This document shows positions 14,253 to 21,773 of a stretch of DNA of 22,658 nucleotides, piece by piece. How positions within the stretch are numbered: position 1 is the stretch's first letter; every line of letters begins with the position of its first letter. Made by a program: the position numbers and the translations under genes. Source of the stretch: JBOGZD01 sp050697155 (lineage in GTDB: Bacteria > Actinomycetota > Thermoleophilia > Solirubrobacterales > 70-9); contig JBOGZD010000039.1 in NCBI GenBank assembly GCA_050697155.1, forward strand, positions 1 to 22,658, written 5' to 3'. The notes below the pieces were generated by a model, which was not told the origin of the DNA, did no database searches, and was given only the letters and a program-made list of their open reading frames with translations.

Positions 14253-14283
14253 AGTCTAACCCATCAATAGTTGATGCTGTCAA
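14253..14283 (-). promoter_or_regulatory. probable marR promoter with operator inside the spacer
   Basis: On the minus strand, TTGACA (14283-14278) is a perfect -35 consensus. TAGACT (14258-14253) is a four-of-six -10 match, 19 bp away and about 15 nt before the marR start. The palindrome CATCAA-cta-TTGATG (14276-14262) fills the spacer between the two boxes, an arrangement typical of autorepression by steric block. The spacer is longer than the ideal 17 bp, which may keep basal expression low. A clear promoter for the divergent ABC genes was not resolved. Confidence 0.55.
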
Positions 14284-14323
14284 ATGTCTAGCGCGCAGCC
14301 GAGTTCGGGAGAGACCAAGGATT

Positions 14324-15352
14324 ATGAGCGAAGCCACGGCGGATCAGAGCAACGGGATCGAGGTCGACGGCCTCGTGCGCGAATTCAAGAAGGGCCCACG
14401 CGCGGTCGACGGCGTCGACCTCTCCGTCTCCCCCGGCGAGATCTACGGCTTCCTCGGCCCCAACGGCGCCGGCAAGTCGACCACCGTCCACATGCTCACC
14501 ACCCTCCTGCCGCCGACCGCAGGCACCGCGCGGGTCGCCGGCCACGACATCGTCCGCGAGGGCCCGGCGGTCCGCGACGCGATCGGGGTCGCCCTCCAGG
14601 AGGCGGCGCTCGACCCGATCCTCACCGGTCGCGAGCACGTCCGCCTGCAAGCCGGCCTGCACGGGCTGCGCCGCGACGAGACCCGCCGGCGCGGCGACGA
14701 GCTGCTCGAGCGGGTCGGGCTCACCGAGGCGGCCGACCGCCGCGTCGGCGGGTACTCGGGGGGGATGAAGCGCCGGCTCGACCTCGCCCTTGCCCTGGTC
14801 CACCGTCCCCGCCTGCTCTTCCTCGACGAGCCGACCACCGGCCTCGACGTCCAGAGCCGCACGTCGCTCTGGGACGAGGTCGCCCGGCTCGCGGGGGACG
14901 AGGGCGTGACCGTCTTTCTGACGACCCAGTACCTCGAGGAGGCAGACCAGCTCGCCGACCGCGTCGGGATCATCGACCACGGCCGGCTCGTCGCCGAAGG
15001 GACTCCGGCGGCCCTCAAAGCTGAGATCGGACGCCCCACAGTCGAGGCCACCCCCACCGACCGCGCCGACGCTGGGCGCCTGCACGCAGCGCTTCGCCGC
15101 TTCGGCGATGAGATGCCGGCGGCGCCCGGCGCGGTCGCGGTTCGCCTCGACGACGGCACCGAGGAGCTGGCGCAGATCGTCCGCGCGCTCGACGGCGAGG
15201 GAATCCGAATCGCCGACCTCGACCTGAAGGCCCCGAGCCTCGACGACGTCTTCCTGACGAAGACCGGCCGGCGGCTCGAGGGTGCCGGCGACGACGACCC
15301 CGAGGCGATGGAGGAACCGGGCACCGGCGAGCTGGCAGTCGCCACCGCCTGA
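14324..15352 (+). CDS. DrrA-like ABC transporter ATPase
   Basis: This protein has 342 residues. The nucleotide-binding motifs are complete: Walker A GPNGAGKST (45-53), Q-loop (LQEAA, about 92), signature YSGGMKRR (144-151), Walker B LLFLDEP (164-170), and the LTTQYLEEAD switch with Gln in place of His, which is typical of the DrrA daunorubicin-resistance group. The C-terminal 100 residues (LKAPSLDDVFLTKTGR) form the family's regulatory tail. It should power export through the two permeases encoded immediately downstream. AAGGA precedes the ATG. Substrates of this group include antibiotics and lipids, so the exact cargo is unknown. A MarR repressor gene is divergent. Confidence 0.93.
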   Translation: MSEATADQSNGIEVDGLVREFKKGPRAVDGVDLSVSPGEIYGFLGPNGAGKSTTVHMLTTLLPPTAGTARVAGHDIVREGPAVRDAIGVALQEAALDPILTGREHVRLQAGLHGLRRDETRRRGDELLERVGLTEAADRRVGGYSGGMKRRLDLALALVHRPRLLFLDEPTTGLDVQSRTSLWDEVARLAGDEGVTVFLTTQYLEEADQLADRVGIIDHGRLVAEGTPAALKAEIGRPTVEATPTDRADAGRLHAALRRFGDEMPAAPGAVAVRLDDGTEELAQIVRALDGEGIRIADLDLKAPSLDDVFLTKTGRRLEGAGDDDPEAMEEPGTGELAVATA

Positions 15353-15372
15353 TCCGCCGCCCGGACCGCATC

Positions 15373-16149
15373 ATGAACGCGACCCTGACCCAGATCGGAC
15401 ACCTCGCCAAGCGCTCGGTGCGGCGGACGGTGCGCCAGCCGGCGCTGGTGATCCCGAGCCTTACCTTCCCGCTGATCCTGCTGGCGGTGAACGCGAGCGG
15501 GCTCGACGCGGCGACCAACCTGCCCGGCTTTCCGACCTCGAGCTACGTCACCTTCGCGATCGCCTTCGCCTTCATGCAGGGCGGCATGTTCGCGACCCTC
15601 GGCGGCGGGTCGATGATCGCCGAGGACATCCAGCGCGGCTTCTTCTCCCGGCTCCAGCTCACCCCGCTGCGCGGCTCTGCGCTGCTCGCCGGACAGCTCG
15701 CCGGCGTGGTCGTGGTCGGCCTGGTCCAGGCGGTCGTCTTCCTCGCCGTCGGCCTGCTCGCGGGCGGCGACTTCGAGGCCGGGGTGGCCGGCGTCGCGGT
15801 GCTGATCGCGCTCTCGTTGCTGATCTCGCTCGCCTTTGGCGCGGTCGGCCTGTTCATCGGGCTGCGCGCCGGCAACGGCGAGGCGGTGCAGGGGATGTTC
15901 CCGCTGCTCTTCGTCCTCCTCTTCTTCAGCTCGATGGCGCTGCCGCGCGACCTGATCGAGAATGACTGGTTCCGCGCGATCGCCGACTGGAACCCGATCA
16001 GCTACATGCTCGAGGGGATCCGCAGCCTGTTCATCGACGGCTGGGACCCAGAAGCCTTGGCGCTTGGCTTCGGCCTCGCCGCCGCGATCTTCGTCGCCGC
16101 GATCGCCGCCGCCTCGGCGGCGCTTCGGACGCGGATGGTGAGGACGTGA
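15373..16149 (+). CDS. ABC-2 type permease subunit (DrrB-like)
   Basis: This integral membrane protein has 258 residues and about six hydrophobic segments (for example LVIPSLTFPLILLAVNAS, LAGVVVVGLVQAVVFLAVGL, VLIALSLLISLAFGAVGLFI, FAAAIFVAAIAAA-like ending). ABC-2 permease signatures are present: MIAEDIQRGFFSRLQLTPLR after the second segment, and the ADWNPISYMLEGIRSLFIDG motif in the last loop. It begins 20 bp after the ATPase gene and its stop overlaps the GTG start of the next permease (GTGA), so translation is coupled. It would form the membrane pore with its neighbour. Confidence 0.92.
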   Translation: MNATLTQIGHLAKRSVRRTVRQPALVIPSLTFPLILLAVNASGLDAATNLPGFPTSSYVTFAIAFAFMQGGMFATLGGGSMIAEDIQRGFFSRLQLTPLRGSALLAGQLAGVVVVGLVQAVVFLAVGLLAGGDFEAGVAGVAVLIALSLLISLAFGAVGLFIGLRAGNGEAVQGMFPLLFVLLFFSSMALPRDLIENDWFRAIADWNPISYMLEGIRSLFIDGWDPEALALGFGLAAAIFVAAIAAASAALRTRMVRT

Positions 16150-16961
16150 CCGAGCGGGCCGACTACCTCGACCGCCCGGCCCCGGCCCGCGGCCGCTCGC
16201 GCTTCTGGGCCACCGCGACGACGATCGCCTGGCGCAACCTGGTCAACCTCACCCGCAACCCGGCGGCGCTGTTCCCGCCGCTGGTGATGCCGCTCTTCTT
16301 CTTCATCGCCTTCGCCGGCGGCCTCTCGGCGGTCGGCTCGACGCCTGGCTTCGGCTACCCCGACTACGAGACCTTCCAGTTCGTCTTCGTGCTGATCCAG
16401 GCGGCGGCGTTCGGCGGGGTATTCACCGGCTTTGCGATCGCCGCCGACTTCGAGTTCGGCTTCGCCCGGCGACTGCTGCTGGCGGCGCAGGACCGCCGCG
16501 CGCTGATCGCCGGCTACGCGCTCGTCGCGCTGGTGCGGGCGGGGATGGCGTTCGCGGTGCTGATCGTCGCCGCGCTGATCGCCGGCGCGCAGATCGACGG
16601 CGGCGGGCTCGACCTGTTCGGGCTCTTCGGGCTCGCGCTGCTGGTCAACTTCGCCGCGCTGCTGTTCGCCTCCGGGATCGCCTTCCGCCTGCGAAGCCTC
16701 CAGGGTGGCCCCGCGATGCAGGTGCCTGTTTTCATCGCCCTGCTGACCGCGCCGGTCTACGTCCCGGTCGAGCTGATCGAGGGCTGGGTCCACGGGGTCG
16801 CCCAGGTGAACCCGATCACTCCGCTGCTCGAGGCCGGCCGCGGGCTGGCGATCGGCGACCCGGTCAACGTCGGCCTCGCGTTCGCCGTCGTCGCCGGCCT
16901 GATCGCCGCGCTCGCGGTCTGGTCCGTGCGCGGCCTGCGGCGCGCAGAAGCGGCCGGGTAG
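16146..16961 (+). CDS. second ABC-2 type permease subunit
   Basis: This membrane protein has 271 residues and starts at GTG 16146, overlapping the previous stop by 4 bases. It is related to the first permease: LVMPLFFFIAFAGGLSAVGS, a long second loop with FGFARRLLLAAQDRRALIAG, and the closing VNPITPLLEAGRGLAIGDP motif. About six hydrophobic segments are visible. Two different permeases with one ATPase suggests a heterodimeric transporter, as in DrrABC-type systems. The operon ends here; a strong hairpin follows at 16975. Confidence 0.92.
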   Translation: MTERADYLDRPAPARGRSRFWATATTIAWRNLVNLTRNPAALFPPLVMPLFFFIAFAGGLSAVGSTPGFGYPDYETFQFVFVLIQAAAFGGVFTGFAIAADFEFGFARRLLLAAQDRRALIAGYALVALVRAGMAFAVLIVAALIAGAQIDGGGLDLFGLFGLALLVNFAALLFASGIAFRLRSLQGGPAMQVPVFIALLTAPVYVPVELIEGWVHGVAQVNPITPLLEAGRGLAIGDPVNVGLAFAVVAGLIAALAVWSVRGLRRAEAAG

Positions 16962-16974
16962 GCACACGCCCCAT

Positions 16975-17020
16975 CGAACGTCCCGGAGTTGCCGCCAGGA
17001 GGGTGACTCCGGGACGTTCG
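16975..17020. terminator. perfect 15-bp inverted repeat between convergent genes
   Basis: CGAACGTCCCGGAGT (16975-16989) and ACTCCGGGACGTTCG (17006-17020) are exact complements around a 16-nt loop. It lies between the end of the ABC operon (16961) and the end of the FAD oxidase gene (17043). Placement suggests a bidirectional terminator. On the plus strand CCCGAAAAGAGGG follows, with no T run. Confidence 0.7.
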
Positions 17021-17042
17021 CCCGAAAAGAGGGCAGCGGACC

Positions 17043-18401
17043 CTATAGGCCGTTGACGACGTCGTGGTTGGCGCGGATCACGCCGTCGGGGTCGTAGCTC
17101 GCCTTGACCTGGCGCAGCCGCTCGAGCGTCTCGGCGGGGAACATCGTCGCCACGTCGGTCGGCCGTTCGGTGAAGTTGAGGTACCGACCGGCGTCATGGG
17201 GCGCGAACACCCCGTCGAGGCGAGCGAGGTCCGCTTCGATCTGCGGCACCTGCGCCGGGTCCATCACCGGCGTCACCGCGAGCATCAGGTACTCGCCCGG
17301 GAGCGAGGCGATCGCCCCGTGGCCCGGCGCCGGACGTCCGAGCGCGGCGCCGTTCTGGCCCAGCTCGGAAATCGGCACCGGAGCGGTCGTGGCGATCTCG
17401 ACGGACTGGTCGATCGCCTCCCCGGTGAGCTCGCCGATCAGCGCATGCGTCGTCAGGTAGGGCATCGGATCGACGGGATCCATGTGCATCTCGCTCAGCC
17501 CGGCTGGCGGGACGACGGCGAACTCGCCCATCACCGGACCGAGCCCGCGCAGCGGCCGGATCAACTCCGCCGCGTCTTCCTCCGAGCCCAGGAAGGCGCC
17601 GTCGATGACCGCGAACGACTTGCCACGGACGATCTCGGGAACCTCCTCGAGCGGCGGGAACTGGAGCAGCCGCGCCGCGGTGGTGACCTCCTCCGGCGCA
17701 GTCCGGGTCCACTCCCGCCAGGCGTGCATGATCTCCCCACCCCGCTCGAACGGATAGAACAGCGCCCCGGCGTAGAGCGACTCCACCGGGTAGAGGCGAA
17801 ACTCGATCGCGGTCACGACGCCGAAGTTGCCGCTGCCGCCGCGAAGCGCCCAGAACAGGTCGGCGTCGACGCGGCGCAGCTCGCCGTCGGCGGTGACGAC
17901 CTCGATCGCGGTCAGGCTGTTCGCCTGCAGGCCGCGCTTTCGCGCCTGCCAGCCGACGCCGCCGCCGAGCGAGTAGCCGACCACGTTGATCTCCGGCGAG
18001 GAGCCGTGAAGCGCCGAGAGGCCGAGCTCGGATGCCTGCGGGACGACGTCCCACCAGCGCGCCCCGGGCTCGACCCGGGCCACCTGGGCGTCGGCGTCGA
18101 TCTCGACCGCCTTGATCCGCCCGAGCTTGAAGATCACGGTCTCGTCGAGCTCGCCCACCGGGATCGTGTTGTGCGAGGAGCCCTGGGCGTGAACGCGCAG
18201 GCCCAGCTCCACCGCCGCCCGGACGATCTCGGCGGTCTCGGCGGCCGTCGCCGGCCGGGCGACCGCGGCCGGCCGCTGGTCGTGCACGAGGTTGAACGCC
18301 TCGCGCGACTCGTCCCAGTCGGGGTCGCCGGCGAGGGTGACGCTGCCGGCAAAGCGGTCGCGAAGCGCCGCCGCCGGAGCCTTGGGATCGGCCGTGAGCA
18401 T
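17043..18401 (-). CDS. FAD-linked oxidase (PCMH/BBE type)
   Basis: This protein has 452 residues from ATG 18401, chosen because AGGAGG lies 7 nt upstream. The PCMH-type FAD domain spans about 30-210: RPAAVARPATAAETAEIVRA, VHAQGSSHNT (His of the covalent-flavin loop), VEPGARWWDVV, LHGSSPEINVVGYSLGGGVG and LFWALRGGSGNFGVVTAIEF. The C-terminal YLNFTERP and VKASYDPDGVIRANHDV form the berberine-bridge-enzyme (BBE) segment. The second flavin-linking Cys of bicovalent members appears absent from the expected region. Such enzymes oxidise sugars, alcohols or secondary metabolites with O2 or another acceptor; the substrate is unknown. No secretion signal is seen. Confidence 0.9.
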   Translation of the reverse strand: MLTADPKAPAAALRDRFAGSVTLAGDPDWDESREAFNLVHDQRPAAVARPATAAETAEIVRAAVELGLRVHAQGSSHNTIPVGELDETVIFKLGRIKAVEIDADAQVARVEPGARWWDVVPQASELGLSALHGSSPEINVVGYSLGGGVGWQARKRGLQANSLTAIEVVTADGELRRVDADLFWALRGGSGNFGVVTAIEFRLYPVESLYAGALFYPFERGGEIMHAWREWTRTAPEEVTTAARLLQFPPLEEVPEIVRGKSFAVIDGAFLGSEEDAAELIRPLRGLGPVMGEFAVVPPAGLSEMHMDPVDPMPYLTTHALIGELTGEAIDQSVEIATTAPVPISELGQNGAALGRPAPGHGAIASLPGEYLMLAVTPVMDPAQVPQIEADLARLDGVFAPHDAGRYLNFTERPTDVATMFPAETLERLRQVKASYDPDGVIRANHDVVNGL

Positions 18402-18408
18402 GTGTCTG

Positions 18409-18414
18409 CCTCCT
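18409..18414 (-). promoter_or_regulatory. ribosome binding site for the FAD oxidase
   Basis: AGGAGG on the minus strand, 7 nt before ATG 18401. It fixes the start and excludes a longer form from 18482 whose extra 27 residues would be His-rich (HSHHHSHHHS). Confidence 0.8.
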
Positions 18415-18417
18415 GAG

Positions 18418-18445
18418 TGGTGGTGAGAGTGGTGGTGTGAGTGGA
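18418..18445. repeat. short GT-rich direct repeats upstream of the FAD oxidase
   Basis: The plus strand reads gtggtggtga then gagtggtggtg then tgagtgg, that is CCACCACTCTCACC-type units on the coding strand, just upstream of the ribosome binding site. They are probably 5'-UTR sequence of low complexity. No function is evident. Confidence 0.4.
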
Positions 18446-18519
18446 CGGATGCCCCCTTGATCCGCGCGCAGATCCTGATCACGGACGGGCCGCTGGCCAG
18501 CCCCTCTGAAGACGCGACG

Positions 18520-20160
18520 CTAGTCGTCCTCCTCGGAGAACTTGTCGGTGCCGCGGCCGGGCTTCGGGCCGTTGCCGGGCTTGACGCCGCCGCTCGCCTC
18601 CTCGCCGCCGCCGGCCTCCGTGCCCCCGCTTGGTGCCTCGCCCGCCGCGGCGTCGCGCGCGAGCTCGAGCTCGGCGGCGACGGTGCCGCGCTGATTCGGG
18701 ATCTTGAGCCGCTCCTCGAGCCACGGGATCGCCTCCTCGGGCTGCCCGGCGAGCCGCAGCGCCTGGCCGAGGTTGAAGAGCGCGTAGGCGTAGTAGATGT
18801 CCTGGTTCGACTCCCACGCCCCCCGCAGGCCGTCGACCGCCCGCTCGAGCAGGGGGATCGCTGCGGCGGGATCGCCCGCGTCGATCAGCGCCCTGCCCTC
18901 GTCGTTGAGCGCGTACGGGTCGGTGGCTTCCCCGCCGCCTCCTCCGCCGCCCTCGGTCGGCTCGCCGGCGGTCGTCTCAGGGGGCGGCGCGGGCTGCTCG
19001 CCGCCCGAGCCCTCGCCGCCTCCGCCCTCCGCCGCCGCGGACCGCTCCCCGCCTCCCGGCTGGTCGTCGCCGCCGGAGCCGATCGCGAGGCCGACGATCA
19101 GCGCCACCGCAACGGTCGCCAGCGCCAGCGCCGCGACCAGCCGCCGCCGGCGCTCCTCGTCGTCGGCTTCGGCGCCGGGCTCGCCGTCCCGCCCACCGGG
19201 CCCGGCGGCCTCCGGCCGGCGCTCCCATGGCGGCGGCACCGGGGTCCTGGGCTCGGTCGCCAGGCCCTCGGTCGCGAGGCCCTCGGTCGCCGGGGTGGGC
19301 TCATCGAGCGGGGCCGGGACGGCCTCCAGCGGCCGGGTCGGCTCGCCGATCCCCGCCGGCCCGTGGCCGCGCTCGAAGACCGCCAGCGCCCCGGTCGCCG
19401 ACGCGGGGCGGTCCTCGGGAAGCTCGGCGCGCAGGGCGTCGATCAGCTCGCGCAGCTCGGCCCCGTCGCCCGCCGCGCCGGCGGCCTCGTCCAGCACCAC
19501 CCCGAGCGAGTAGAGGTCCGAGAGCTCGCTCGCCGGCTCGCCGGCCATGATCTCCGGCGCCAGGTAGCGCTCGGTGCCGACCACCTGGCCGGTCTGCGTG
19601 AGCGAGGTCGCATCGCGCGGCTGAGCGATGCCGAAGTCGGTCAGCCGGGCGCGCCCGTCGGCGCCGATGAGCACGTTCGGCGGCTTCACGTCGCGGTGAA
19701 GAACCCCGGCCGCGTGGATGTGGCGAAGCGCCGAGAGCAGCTCGCGCGCGAGCCGCTGGGGGTCCGGAACGTCGCCGGCCTCGATCCGCTCGCCGAGGTT
19801 GCCGCCCTCGATGTACTCCATCACCAGGTACGGCCGCTCGGTCGCCTCGTAGTCGTAGATCGCAACCAGGTTCGGGTGGGTGAGGCGGGCCGCGACGCGG
19901 GCCTCGCGGCGAAACCGGGTCAGGTACTCCTCGTCGCCGGCGAGCGTGTCGGAGAGGACCTTGATCGCGACGTCGCGTCCCAGCCGCTCGTCGCGGGCGA
20001 GCCAGACGGCGGCCATGCCGCCGTAGCCGAGCGGGCGCTCGAGCGTGTAGCGGCCGTCACGAAGCTTTCGCCCCGCCGAGAGCAGCGAAACCGGGGCGAT
20101 CCGGCGGGTCGCCACCGTGTCGTGCTCGAGTTCGTCGGTGGTGTGGTCGTCGTCGGCCAA
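18520..20160 (-). CDS. membrane Ser/Thr protein kinase with extracellular TPR-like domain
   Basis: This protein has 546 residues from a TTG at 20160; an in-frame TAG lies at 20175-20173 with no other start between. The kinase core spans about 37-265: Gly loop LGYGGMAAVW (44-53), Lys67 in VAIKVL, HRDVKPPN (155-162), DFG (175-177), activation loop TSLTQTGQVVGTERYLAPE and SDLYSLGVVL (214-223). The C-lobe is short: SLGVVLDEAAGAAG runs almost directly into the EDRPASA motif (249-255). A Pro-rich linker with TEGLATEGLATE leads to one membrane helix (341-361), then a Gly/Glu-rich spacer and a TPR-like helical region (about 410-500, ALNDEGRALIDAGDPAAAIP, YALFNLGQALRLAGQPEEAI). It is a PknB-like receptor kinase layout; ligand and targets are unknown. 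Confidence 0.9.
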   Translation of the reverse strand: MADDDHTTDELEHDTVATRRIAPVSLLSAGRKLRDGRYTLERPLGYGGMAAVWLARDERLGRDVAIKVLSDTLAGDEEYLTRFRREARVAARLTHPNLVAIYDYEATERPYLVMEYIEGGNLGERIEAGDVPDPQRLARELLSALRHIHAAGVLHRDVKPPNVLIGADGRARLTDFGIAQPRDATSLTQTGQVVGTERYLAPEIMAGEPASELSDLYSLGVVLDEAAGAAGDGAELRELIDALRAELPEDRPASATGALAVFERGHGPAGIGEPTRPLEAVPAPLDEPTPATEGLATEGLATEPRTPVPPPWERRPEAAGPGGRDGEPGAEADDEERRRRLVAALALATVAVALIVGLAIGSGGDDQPGGGERSAAAEGGGGEGSGGEQPAPPPETTAGEPTEGGGGGGGEATDPYALNDEGRALIDAGDPAAAIPLLERAVDGLRGAWESNQDIYYAYALFNLGQALRLAGQPEEAIPWLEERLKIPNQRGTVAAELELARDAAAGEAPSGGTEAGGGEEASGGVKPGNGPKPGRGTDKFSEEDD

Positions 20161-20233
20161 GGTCCCCGCTGACTACTTCCCTCCGGCGCCGCGAAGCTAA
20201 CGCGATCGATCGATCCGCTGATCCGGGCACGGC

Positions 20234-20271
20234 TGAACGATTCGCATGCCTATAGCCATGCGAATCGTTCA
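20234..20271. promoter_or_regulatory. perfect 15-bp inverted repeat in the kinase/amidase divergent region
   Basis: TGAACGATTCGCATG (20234-20248) and CATGCGAATCGTTCA (20257-20271) are exact complements around cctatagc. The centre contains TATAGC, a possible -10 element. It ends 25 bp before the amidase start and begins 73 bp before the kinase start. Unlike most local sequence it is only moderately GC-rich. It fits an operator for a dimeric regulator or a 5'-UTR hairpin of the amidase; no regulator gene is adjacent. Confidence 0.6.
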
Positions 20272-20296
20272 CTCACCGGGCTAGGCTCTCCGGCCG

Positions 20297-21763
20297 ATGA
20301 CTGCGACCGCCACCGCGCCCCCGCTACCGCTCACCCGCCGCTCGGGACTCGAGCTGGCGGCGGCAATCCGCGCCGGGAAAACCAGCTCGCGGACGGTGGT
20401 CGAGGAGCACATCGCGGTGATCGAGCGGCGCAACGGCGAACTGAACGCGATCGTCGCCGAGCGCTTCGACGCGGCCCGCGCCGAGGCAGACGCCGCCGAC
20501 GCCCGCGTCGCCGCCGCCGCAGAGGACGAGGAGCTGCCCCGGTTCCTCGGCGTCCCGTGCACGATCAAGGAGTCGTTCGCGCTCCAGGGGATGCCGAACA
20601 GCGCCGGGATGGTGGCCCGGCGCGAGCTTCGCGCCGAGCGCACCTCGACCGCCGCCAAGCGGCTGATCGCCGCCGGAGCGATCCCGCTCGGGGTCACGAA
20701 CACGTCGGAGCTGACCCTGTGGATCGAAACGACCAACCGCGTCTACGGGCGCACCCGCAACCCGTACGACCCCCGGCGCACGGTCGGCGGCTCCTCCGGC
20801 GGCGAGGGCGCCTCGGTCGGCGCCGGCTTCGCCCCGATCGGGCTCGGCACCGACTTCGGCGGCTCGATCCGCCTGCCCGCCTTCTTCTGCGGGGTGTTCG
20901 GCCACAAGCCGACCGGCCTGATCGTCCCCCACACCGGCCACTTCCCAGTCCCCAATGCCGGCGGCTCGCGACTGCTCGGAATCGGGCCGCTCGCCCGCCG
21001 GGCCGAGGACCTGTGGCCGTTCCTGAGCGCGATCGCGGGTCACGACGGCGAGGATCAGAGCGTCGGTGAGCTGAGGCTCGGCGACCCGGCCGAGGTCTCG
21101 CTCGCGGGGTTGCCGGTGGCGCTCTCCGACGACGCCTCGCTGTGGCCGGCGAGCCTCGAGCTTCGCAACGCCCGGGTCCGCGCCGCCCGGGCGCTCGCCG
21201 AACGCGGCGCCGAGGTCCGCCGGGTGAGCCTGCGCGGCGCGCGGCGCACCGCCGAGCTCTACCTGCAGGCCGTCCGCGAGGCGGGAAAGCTCGCGGAGGT
21301 CTTCGAGGAGGCGGGGGTGCCGGTGCCGTCGGTTCGGCACCTGATCGCCGACGGCGTGCGCCGGCGCGGCGACCACACCCTGCCGCTGACGATGACCCTG
21401 CTCGCCGAGCGGCTCTCGGATCTGATCCCCGAGCGCTACGAGCGCAAGGCGCTCGCCGCGCGCGACCGGCTCGCCCGCGAGGTCGAGGAGCTGATCGGCG
21501 ACGGCGTGCTGCTCCACCCTCCCTTCCCCCGGGTCGCCCCGCGCCACGGCGCCACCGTCGGCCGCCCGTGGACGCTCGCCTCGACCGCGCTCTTCAACCT
21601 GCTCGGGCTGCCGGTGACCCAGGTCCCGCTCGGCCTCGGCGAGCGCGGCCTGCCGCTCGGCGTCCAGGTCGCCGGCGCCCGCGACGGCGACCACGTCACG
21701 ATCGCGGTCGCGCTCGAGCTCGAGCAGGCCTTCGGCGGCTGGGTGCCGCCCGAGGACCGCTGA
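20297..21763 (+). CDS. amidase signature family hydrolase
   Basis: This protein has 488 residues, the usual amidase-signature length, with the full Ser-cisSer-Lys triad: Lys91 in PCTIKESF, the cis-Ser in GGSSGGEG (166-167), and nucleophile Ser190 in GTDFGGSIRLPAF. GHKPTGL and the C-terminal LFNLLGLPVTQVPLGL are also conserved. It hydrolyses amide bonds in the cytoplasm. The family covers GatA, fatty-acid amide hydrolases and many others; lack of GatB/GatC neighbours argues against a role as tRNA amidotransferase subunit. The substrate is unknown. No ribosome binding site is obvious before the ATG. It is convergent with the cyclopropane synthase gene, separated by 10 bp. Confidence 0.92.
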   Translation: MTATATAPPLPLTRRSGLELAAAIRAGKTSSRTVVEEHIAVIERRNGELNAIVAERFDAARAEADAADARVAAAAEDEELPRFLGVPCTIKESFALQGMPNSAGMVARRELRAERTSTAAKRLIAAGAIPLGVTNTSELTLWIETTNRVYGRTRNPYDPRRTVGGSSGGEGASVGAGFAPIGLGTDFGGSIRLPAFFCGVFGHKPTGLIVPHTGHFPVPNAGGSRLLGIGPLARRAEDLWPFLSAIAGHDGEDQSVGELRLGDPAEVSLAGLPVALSDDASLWPASLELRNARVRAARALAERGAEVRRVSLRGARRTAELYLQAVREAGKLAEVFEEAGVPVPSVRHLIADGVRRRGDHTLPLTMTLLAERLSDLIPERYERKALAARDRLAREVEELIGDGVLLHPPFPRVAPRHGATVGRPWTLASTALFNLLGLPVTQVPLGLGERGLPLGVQVAGARDGDHVTIAVALELEQAFGGWVPPEDR

Positions 21764-21773
21764 GCCCCGGCGG

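Noticed and set aside
18402..18482. Histidine-rich N-terminal extension (HSHHHSHHHS) of the FAD oxidase as a metal-binding tail
   Set aside because: AGGAGG sits 7 nt before the ATG at 18401, so the extension is most likely untranslated leader made of short GT-rich repeats.
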